From: Gammaproteobacteria bacterium | GTDB lineage: Bacteria; Pseudomonadota; Gammaproteobacteria; Pseudomonadales; M0112 | Direction of reading: 5' to 3' | Length of the DNA: 10,596 bases | Assembly (NCBI GenBank): GCA_006227085.1 | Contig: SBFY01000159.1 | Location: 1 to 10,596, forward strand | Program-made: the position numbers and the translations under genes | In this document: piece after piece, positions 6,236-10,596 of the stretch | Layout: each line of letters starts with the position of its first letter | How positions within the stretch are numbered: the first letter of the stretch is position 1 | Notes under the pieces: generated by a model | Told to the model about the DNA's origin: nothing | Databases searched by the model: none | Seen by the model: only the letters and a program-made list of their open reading frames with translations

Positions 6236-7618
6236 ATGAATGCCAGCAGCCTGATCCGGCCTCACCAGCAACAACTCTCGTCCATGCACCAGCTGCTCGA
6301 AATTTGTGTGGTGGGTGGCTGCCTGTTTGCCTGCACGGTTGTTTTCGGCGTGAAGTGGCGCGAGGAGTACTACATCGCTGCCATCGCCAGCGCCATGTCA
6401 TACAATTTTTTCGCGCACCACCAAGGGCTGTACCAGTCCTGGCGCAGCCAGCGTATTGACGTGGAAGCCCGCCAGGTCTTCATCGCCTGGGGACTGACCT
6501 TGCTGGCCATCCTGACGCTGGCCTGGGCCACCAAATCGGTGGAACGCTTCTCCCGACTGACCATTGGCAGCTGGGTGGTGGCCACCCCGGTCATCCTGAC
6601 CACCATGCGCTGGACGCTACGCCACCTGCTGCACCGGTTGCGCCAGAATGGCCGCAACTCCCGCGTTATCGCCATCGCCGGTGCCGGCACACTGGCCCAG
6701 CAACTCGCCCAGACGATTGAAAACAGCCCGTGGATGGGGTTCCGTATTGCCGGCTTTTTCGATAACGCCCCCGCCGGCAACCTTTCCTTGCAGGGGGATT
6801 TGCCATCGCTGGTTGCCGAAGCCCGCGCCGGGCGCTTTGACGAAATCTATATCGCGCTGCCCATGACTTCGGAGCACACCATCCAGGCATTGATCCGCGA
6901 CCTGTCCAACTCTTCCATTCCGGTGCATATCGTGCCGGACCTGTTCACCTTTAACCTGATCAATGCCCGCATGCGCACGCTGGGTGGCCTGCCCATCATC
7001 AGTGTCTATGACAGCCCGATGGACAGCTACAACGCGCTGATCAAGCGCGCCGAAGACCTGGTGCTGGGCAGCCTGATCCTGTCACTGATCGCGGCACCGA
7101 TGCTGCTGATCGCAGCCCTGATCAAACTCGATTCAGCCGGCCCGGTGTTATTCCGGCAACGCCGCTATGGCCTGAACGGGGAAGAAATCCGCATCCTGAA
7201 ATTCCGCACCATGACCGTGACTGAAGACGGTGATCGCGTGCAACAGGCCTCCAGTAACGACCAGCGCGTCACCCGTATCGGCCGCTTCCTGCGCCGCACC
7301 TCGCTGGATGAACTACCACAATTCCTCAATGTGCTGGCTGGCAGCATGTCGATTGTCGGCCCACGACCGCATGCCGTGGCCCACAATGAGGAATACCGTG
7401 AGCGCATCCAGGGTTATATGTTGCGGCACCTGGTCAAGCCCGGCATTACCGGTTGGGCGCAGGTCAATGGCTGGCGCGGCGAAACCGACACACTGGAAAA
7501 AATGGAAAAGCGCATCGAGCACGACCTGTACTACATCCGCAACTGGTCCTTGCTGCTCGACCTGAAGATTATCGGGATGACCGTATTCCGCGGCTTCGTA
7601 CACCGCAACGCGTATTAA
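6236..7618 (+). CDS. wcaJ: Undecaprenyl-phosphate hexose-1-phosphate transferase (WcaJ-like polyprenyl glycosylphosphotransferase)
   Basis: This 460-residue inner-membrane enzyme would transfer a sugar 1-phosphate, glucose-1-phosphate in WcaJ, to undecaprenyl phosphate, the first step of repeat-unit assembly. The N-terminal half has about four membrane helices (near 20-38, 46-60, 80-98, 110-125) and a CoA_binding_3/Rossmann-like domain with G-A-G-T-L-A (149-154). The C-terminal bacterial sugar transferase domain begins with a membrane segment (276-297) and shows K-F-R-T-M (322-326), R-R-T-S-L-D-E-L-P-Q-F (353-363) with the Asp-Glu pair D358-E359 at the active site, G-P-R-P (375-378) and P-G-I-T-G-W-A-Q-V-N-G (402-412). 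Length matches the WcaJ group. The frame is open from 6110, but AAGGA at 6220-6224 and the hydrophobicity pattern favour the ATG at 6236. It is divergent from the flippase operon. The sugar could differ from glucose. Confidence 0.93.
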   Translation: MNASSLIRPHQQQLSSMHQLLEICVVGGCLFACTVVFGVKWREEYYIAAIASAMSYNFFAHHQGLYQSWRSQRIDVEARQVFIAWGLTLLAILTLAWATKSVERFSRLTIGSWVVATPVILTTMRWTLRHLLHRLRQNGRNSRVIAIAGAGTLAQQLAQTIENSPWMGFRIAGFFDNAPAGNLSLQGDLPSLVAEARAGRFDEIYIALPMTSEHTIQALIRDLSNSSIPVHIVPDLFTFNLINARMRTLGGLPIISVYDSPMDSYNALIKRAEDLVLGSLILSLIAAPMLLIAALIKLDSAGPVLFRQRRYGLNGEEIRILKFRTMTVTEDGDRVQQASSNDQRVTRIGRFLRRTSLDELPQFLNVLAGSMSIVGPRPHAVAHNEEYRERIQGYMLRHLVKPGITGWAQVNGWRGETDTLEKMEKRIEHDLYYIRNWSLLLDLKIIGMTVFRGFVHRNAY

Positions 7619-8388
7619 CGCACGCTGGCTGGCAACACACTGGCCCGGCCATCCACGGATACCGGTTCAAACCCTACCCGGTACACCCGCTCCAATTCAC
7701 CGGACGCCATCACCACCGCTGGCGTGTCATCAATCACGGCATGGCCACATTCCAGCAACAGCAGCCGGTCACAGAACCGGCAGGCCAGCGTCAAGTCGTG
7801 CAGGGCCACCACCGCCGAGCCGCCGGCATCACAGTGAGCCCGCAGCAACTGCATGGTTTGCAACTGGTGACGTGGATCCAGTGCCGCCAACGGCTCATCG
7901 GCCAGGATCAGCAGCGGCTCCGCTGCCAGCACCCGTGCCAGCATCGCCCGCAGGCGTTCGCCACCCGACAAGGTAGTCACGAGGCGATCCGCCAGGTAAT
8001 GCACATCGGTTTGCTGCATGGAGCGCTCCACCGCGGCAGCATCGCCCGCCGTGGCTGGCTGCCAGAACGCCCGCAACGGCAGCCGACCCAAACCCACCAG
8101 GTACCGCACCGTGACGGGCCAGGCCGCATCACTGGCCTGCGCAAGGTACCCCCTGGCCGCCGCCAGCTCCCGCATACCCATGCCGGACACGGCGCGCCCG
8201 TCCAGCTGCACCTGCCCCTGCACACCGGGCTGGATGCCGGCCATCGCCCGCAACAAGGTTGATTTGCCGGCACCGTTGGGACCCACCAGCGCCACCAGCT
8301 CACCGGCACCCACTCGCGTGGAAATGCCCTGCAGGATCGGCACTCCCTGCAACGCACACCCCAACCGGTCGACGGCCAATACGGTCAT
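7615..8388 (-). CDS. ABC importer ATPase, BtuD/FecE-like (cobalamin or ferric siderophore uptake)
   Basis: This 257-residue cytoplasmic ATPase powers the neighbouring permease. All nucleotide-binding elements are present: Walker A G-P-N-G-A-G-K-S-T (36-44), Q-loop glutamine Q84 in Y-L-A-Q, signature L-S-G-G-E (140-144), Walker B L-L-I-L-A-D-E-P (159-166) with catalytic E165, D-loop L-A-A-L-D (167-171) and switch histidine H197. L-S-G-G-E in place of L-S-G-G-Q also occurs in E. coli BtuD. The start at 8388 forms an ATGA overlap with the permease stop. The frame continues upstream to 8673, but that part encodes no recognisable protein and lies over the permease gene. The 3' end overlaps the stop of the convergent wcaJ-like gene. 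The class is firm; the substrate (B12 versus iron chelate) is undecided. Confidence 0.92.
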   Translation of the reverse strand: MTVLAVDRLGCALQGVPILQGISTRVGAGELVALVGPNGAGKSTLLRAMAGIQPGVQGQVQLDGRAVSGMGMRELAAARGYLAQASDAAWPVTVRYLVGLGRLPLRAFWQPATAGDAAAVERSMQQTDVHYLADRLVTTLSGGERLRAMLARVLAAEPLLILADEPLAALDPRHQLQTMQLLRAHCDAGGSAVVALHDLTLACRFCDRLLLLECGHAVIDDTPAVVMASGELERVYRVGFEPVSVDGRASVLPASVR

Positions 8389-9383
8389 GAGAAATGCCTG
8401 CGGTGATGGATGATCAGGTAGAAGAAAAACGGAGCACCCAGTAAGGCTGTCACCACGCCCAGTTGCAAGGGCTTGCCGGGCAAGGCTTGCACCAGCACAT
8501 CCGCCAGCAACAACAGCACCGCACCCGCGAGAGCACTGGCCGGCATCAAGGCACCGGGCCGGAAGCCCACCAGCGGTCGCATCAGGTGCGGCACCATCAA
8601 GCCAACAAAACCGATCGCGCCACTGACCGACACAGCCGCACCCACACACAGGGCGATCCCGCACACCAGCCACCAGCGCCAGCGCTGCGGGTCATACCCC
8701 ATCGCATGCGCCGTTTCATTACCCAGCGTCAGCACATCCAGGTAGCGCCAACCCACCAGCAGCATCACACTGCCCAGCAACAGGAAAGGCCACACCATCT
8801 GCACATGCAGCATGCTGCGATTGGCCACCGAGCCCAGCATCCAATGCACCATTTCACTCATGGCATACGGGCTCTTGGCAAGGTTCAGCGTCAGCGCAAT
8901 CAATGCCGCGGCAAAACTGCTGACGGCCAACCCGGCCAACACCAGGGCAATATCACTACCGCCTCGCCCGGCCAATAACAGGATCAACAGCACCGACACC
9001 AGGGCTCCCAGCAAACCACCCAAGGGCAGGACATACCAGCCGACATGTGACAAACCGAAATACAGCACCAGCACGGCTCCCAGCGCGGCCGAACCCGATA
9101 CCCCCAGGATGCCCGGATCGGCCAGCGGGTTGCGCAGGAACCCTTGCATGGCCGCTCCCGCCAACCCCAGCGCCGCACCCACCAGCATGGCCAGCAAGGC
9201 CCGCGGCAAACGCACTTCCCATACGATGATGCTGGCCAATGACTGTTCGCCACGCAGGCCTGCTGCGAGTGCCTGCCACAGCGGCAGCTCCATCGGTCCC
9301 TGATCCAGCGCCCACAGCAAGACAGCTGCCAGTAACACCAGCAGTGCCATCAATACCGGCAGGATGCGTAACGCGGTTCTCAC
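8385..9383 (-). CDS. ABC importer permease, BtuC/FecCD family
   Basis: From the GTG at 9383-9381 the product is 332 residues, the size of BtuC/FecCD permeases, which dimerise and carry B12 or ferric siderophores across the inner membrane. About ten membrane helices are visible. Family signatures are R-L-P-R-A-L-L-A-M-L-V-G-A (58-70), G-A-A-M-Q-G-F-L-R-N-P-L-A-D-P (76-90) with G-I-L-G-V-S-G-S-A (91-99), the coupling-helix region G-N-E-T-A-H-A-M-G-Y (221-230), G-A-I-G-F-V-G-L-M-V-P-H (255-266) and a C-terminal G-A-P-F-F-F-Y-L-I (316-324). I chose the GTG because it overlaps the binding-protein stop as GTGA and has AGGGA nine bases upstream. An ATG at 9437 would add 18 residues without membrane character. 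Its stop overlaps the ATPase start, so all three genes are coupled. Confidence 0.93.
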   Translation of the reverse strand: MRTALRILPVLMALLVLLAAVLLWALDQGPMELPLWQALAAGLRGEQSLASIIVWEVRLPRALLAMLVGAALGLAGAAMQGFLRNPLADPGILGVSGSAALGAVLVLYFGLSHVGWYVLPLGGLLGALVSVLLILLLAGRGGSDIALVLAGLAVSSFAAALIALTLNLAKSPYAMSEMVHWMLGSVANRSMLHVQMVWPFLLLGSVMLLVGWRYLDVLTLGNETAHAMGYDPQRWRWWLVCGIALCVGAAVSVSGAIGFVGLMVPHLMRPLVGFRPGALMPASALAGAVLLLLADVLVQALPGKPLQLGVVTALLGAPFFFYLIIHHRRHFS

Positions 9384-10198
9384 AGCAGCAATTCCCTCAA
9401 TACCGTCACGGCATCGGCCAGGTGGGGGCCAGGGCAAATCCAGTATTTGTGGGCCATGCTGTATGACGTGATGCCAGCGGCCTGCAACGCCGGGTGTCCA
9501 CCCATGCCTTGTGCCAATGAATCGCTATGGCGGCCGTCATCATCCAGCAGCACCGCGTCCGGCCTGGCCTGCAAGACGGTCTCCAAGGACAGTTCCGTCC
9601 ATTGCCGATACCCCATCCCTGCCGCCACATTCACCATGCCTGCCTGCTGCAGGACCGCATCCTCAAGGGTGTCGCGACCCATGGTGACGCCACCCGGCCG
9701 GTACAACATCACCCGCTTGTGCGGGCCCTGTGCCGCCTGCTCACCCAAGGCTTGCCAGCGTTGGTCGAATTGCGCGAGCAAACGCTCCCCTTCGACTGGC
9801 CGGCCAAGGGCTGCCGACACCTCGCGGATAAACCCCCGTGTGCCCTCCACCGTGGACGGGATATCAAACTGCCGGACGGGAACACCCAATGACTGCAGGC
9901 GCTGCACGGTATACGGATCGGAAAACCGGGTGGCCAGCACCAGGTCGGGCTGGAAACCGAGGATGGATTCCATGTCCTGGCGGACGATCGGCAAGCCCTG
10001 GGCTTTATGCGCCATCAGGGAATACACCGGATCAGGAGCCAGCTCGGTCACCGCCGCAATGTGCTCCCGCGGCAACAGTTCCAGCAGCAACAGGTCCGTG
10101 CACAGGTTCAACGACACAATCCGCTGCGGCGGCTGCGCACACAGCGGCATGGCCAACATGCTGCAGAGCAGGAAAACAAGGGCTCGGGAGTGCTTCAC
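9380..10198 (-). CDS. Periplasmic substrate-binding protein, BtuF/FecB-like (Peripla_BP_2 family)
   Basis: From the GTG at 10198-10196 the product is 272 residues. It begins with a signal peptide: basic K2 and R5, a hydrophobic core (A6-A16) and a likely cleavage after P-L-C-A (18-21). The mature start R-I-V-S-L-N-L-C-T-D (26-35), D-M-E-S-I-L-G-F-Q-P-D-L-V-L-A (75-89) and the Leu/Gln-rich helix before F-D-I-P (111-114) fit the cobalamin/siderophore-binding fold of two lobes joined by one helix. It delivers ligand to the permease. The lipobox is poor (M-P-L-C), so a soluble periplasmic protein is more likely than a lipoprotein. The frame is open to 10327, but that extension runs across an intrinsic terminator and carries no export signal at its start. 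The S-L-N-L-C-T-D form differs from E. coli BtuF, so the ligand is uncertain. Confidence 0.88.
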   Translation of the reverse strand: MKHSRALVFLLCSMLAMPLCAQPPQRIVSLNLCTDLLLLELLPREHIAAVTELAPDPVYSLMAHKAQGLPIVRQDMESILGFQPDLVLATRFSDPYTVQRLQSLGVPVRQFDIPSTVEGTRGFIREVSAALGRPVEGERLLAQFDQRWQALGEQAAQGPHKRVMLYRPGGVTMGRDTLEDAVLQQAGMVNVAAGMGYRQWTELSLETVLQARPDAVLLDDDGRHSDSLAQGMGGHPALQAAGITSYSMAHKYWICPGPHLADAVTVLRELLL

Positions 10199-10208
10199 GG
10201 GAACATCG

Positions 10209-10216
10209 CAGGCCTG
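10209..10216. repeat. 8-bp palindrome CAGGCCTG in the importer leader
   Basis: CAGGCCTG is a perfect palindrome centred 15 bases upstream of the GTG start of the binding-protein gene. It could fold or bind a protein near the ribosome binding site, which is otherwise weak. At this length it may be chance. Confidence 0.2.
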
Positions 10217-10231
10217 TGCGCGGAAAGCGAC

Positions 10232-10237
10232 ACTATA
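10232..10237 (-). promoter_or_regulatory. Possible -10 element close to the binding-protein gene
   Basis: On the minus strand this reads TATAGT (five of six matches to TATAAT), 34 bases before the GTG start. No good -35 lies 16 to 18 bp upstream, where the terminator tract sits. If used, it would place transcription start downstream of the terminator hairpin, an alternative to the promoter near 10336. Confidence 0.25.
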
Positions 10238-10249
10238 CCGCGCAGGCAG

Positions 10250-10277
10250 AAAAAAGGCAGACCCGGAAGCCTGCCTT
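10250..10277 (-). terminator. Intrinsic terminator/attenuator in the leader of the ABC importer operon
   Basis: The minus strand reads AAGGCAG, a 10-base loop, CTGCCTT, then a run of T: a 7-bp stem followed by six T (two shared with the stem). No minus-strand gene lies upstream within the window, since xseB is on the other strand. The hairpin therefore sits inside the presumed 5' leader of the importer operon, about 50 bases before its GTG start, suggesting transcription attenuation. A second CTGCC follows directly and gives an alternative partner for the left arm. The other strand has only a poor T run (TTATT). Confidence 0.6.
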
Positions 10278-10286
10278 ATTCCCGCA

Positions 10287-10328
10287 CATCCATGTGTCCT
10301 GCACCGTCCGTGTGCAAGTGCATCCATG
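10287..10328. repeat. Two direct copies of CATCCATG (10287-10294 and 10321-10328)
   Basis: The octamer CATCCATG occurs twice, 34 bp apart, about three helical turns. The first copy is also part of an inverted repeat, CACAT-CC-ATGTG (10285-10296). The second copy lies just downstream of the candidate -10 at 10336-10341. Position and spacing fit a repressor site, but no known operator is recognised. Confidence 0.3.
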
Positions 10329-10335
10329 CCGGGTC

Positions 10336-10365
10336 ATTATCCGCAAGCCGGCGAAAACACCCCAA
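10336..10365 (-). promoter_or_regulatory. Candidate promoter for the ABC importer operon
   Basis: On the minus strand, TTGGGG (10365-10360) and GATAAT (10341-10336) are separated by 18 bp. The -10 matches five of six consensus bases, the -35 three of six. Transcription would start near 10329, giving a leader of about 130 bases that includes a CUUGCAC/GUGCAGG hairpin (10302-10322) and the terminator hairpin. Predicted from sequence only. Confidence 0.35.
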
Positions 10366-10411
10366 GGGGCAATCACCGCAAACGCTGTGGGATATCCACC
10401 ATGCAGCTGCA

Positions 10412-10440
10412 TTGACCCTGTTATCCCGCTGGTGTAGCGT
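10412..10440 (+). promoter_or_regulatory. Weak candidate promoter for xseB
   Basis: TTGACC (five of six) at 10412-10417 and TAGCGT (three of six) at 10435-10440 are spaced 17 bp and point to the ATG at 10473. The poor -10 makes this tentative. Confidence 0.25.
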
Positions 10441-10472
10441 GACTCGCCCCTATTCCCTGCCGGACACACACC

Positions 10473-10596
10473 ATGGCCAAGCCAAGCAGTGATAAACCGT
10501 CACGCAGCGATAAACCATCACGCAGCAACAAGTCATTCCAGTTTGAAGAGGCCCTGGCCCGCCTGGAACAGCTGGTCGATGCCATGGAATCCGGTG
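10473..10596 (+). CDS. xseB: Exodeoxyribonuclease VII small subunit (partial, 5' end)
   Basis: The frame gives 41 residues before the right edge. Residues 22-41 (F-Q-F-E-E-A-L-A-R-L-E-Q-L-V-D-A-M-E-S-G) match the well-conserved N-terminal helix of XseB, the small helical subunit that binds XseA to form the single-strand-specific exonuclease VII in the cytoplasm. XseB is usually about 80 residues and starts only a few residues before this helix. Here a hydrophilic extension of about 21 residues precedes it, holding the hexapeptide S-D-K-P-S-R twice in tandem. The ribosome binding site before the ATG is weak, and no other in-frame ATG, GTG or TTG occurs between the start and the conserved helix. 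In many gammaproteobacteria xseB is followed by ispA and dxs; that part is outside the window. Confidence 0.9.
   Translation, partial: MAKPSSDKPSRSDKPSRSNKSFQFEEALARLEQLVDAMESG
10488..10523 (+). repeat. Tandem 18-bp repeat inside the 5' end of xseB
   Basis: Two adjacent 18-bp units (10488-10505 and 10506-10523) differ at two positions and each encode S-D-K-P-S-R. A degenerate continuation (S-N-K-S) follows. The in-frame unit length suggests growth by slippage in the disordered N-terminal tail. Confidence 0.8.

Noticed and set aside
6101..6289. Longer flippase start at 6289
   Set aside because: The extra 63 residues lack membrane or conserved character, and the extension would cross both candidate promoters and the start of the wcaJ-like gene. 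The ATG at 6100 fits the family N-terminus.
8389..8673. Longer ATPase start at 8673
   Set aside because: The 95 extra codons lie over the permease gene and encode a Cys/Gly-rich sequence unlike ABC ATPases. The ATGA overlap at 8385-8388 and the normal family length support the start at 8388.
9447..10415. 322-residue plus-strand open frame
   Set aside because: It is antisense to the binding-protein gene and its leader. It is rich in Cys, Ser and Arg with no recognisable domain, as expected for a shadow frame in GC-rich DNA.
10199..10440. Canonical cobalamin riboswitch upstream of the importer operon
   Set aside because: A GGTG-GATATCCCACAGCG stretch on the minus strand (10400-10383) recalls part of the aptamer core, but the GGGAA context and a B12 box of the form AGYCNGGAGACCTGCC were not found. 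The candidate promoter at 10336-10365 would also leave too short a leader for the full aptamer.
1..10596. Mobile element, CRISPR or defence system
   Set aside because: No transposase, integrase, terminal inverted repeats, regular spacer-repeat pattern, nuclease/helicase pair or toxin-antitoxin gene was seen on either strand.

Overview
The window looks like a stretch of gammaproteobacterial chromosome with moderately high GC. Supporting this are a WcaJ-type sugar-phosphate transferase, a BtuFCD/FecBCD-type importer and the start of xseB, with dense, overlapping gene packing. I cannot name the genus. No rRNA, tRNA, insertion sequence, integrase, CRISPR array or defence gene was seen.

Left part (1-6100, minus strand): a polysaccharide export and modification operon of six genes, read from right to left. 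The order is a Wzx-like flippase, three PAPS-type sulfotransferases in a row, a GT4 glycosyltransferase, and a multi-spanning membrane protein resembling O-antigen polymerases/ligases that runs off the left edge. Every junction overlaps by 1 to 11 bases, so translation is probably coupled throughout. This is the most interesting part of the window: three sulfotransferases with different sequence signatures next to flippase and polymerase genes suggest a sulfated exopolysaccharide or capsule, or sulfated lipid-linked oligosaccharides.

Centre (6101-7618): a 135-bp divergent intergenic region separates the flippase from a plus-strand gene for a WcaJ-like undecaprenyl-phosphate hexose-1-phosphate transferase, which would start repeat-unit assembly. 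The region holds an extended -10 motif facing each way and a perfect 12-bp palindrome between them, so one regulator could control initiation and export/modification together. Proposed pathway: WcaJ-like enzyme loads the first sugar phosphate on undecaprenyl phosphate; the GT4 enzyme (with others outside the window) extends the unit; sulfotransferases decorate it in the cytoplasm; the flippase moves it across the membrane; the Wzy-like protein polymerises it.

Right part (7615-10198, minus strand): a three-gene ABC importer operon in the order periplasmic binding protein, permease, ATPase, of the vitamin B12/ferric siderophore class. Its genes are joined by 4-base GTGA and ATGA overlaps. Its last gene converges on the wcaJ-like gene with overlapping stop codons. 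Upstream is a 274-bp intergenic region with a minus-strand intrinsic terminator inside the apparent leader, short repeats and candidate promoters. I could not fit a canonical cobalamin riboswitch to it. The window closes with the 5' end of xseB (plus strand, exonuclease VII small subunit), which has an unusual repeated N-terminal extension.
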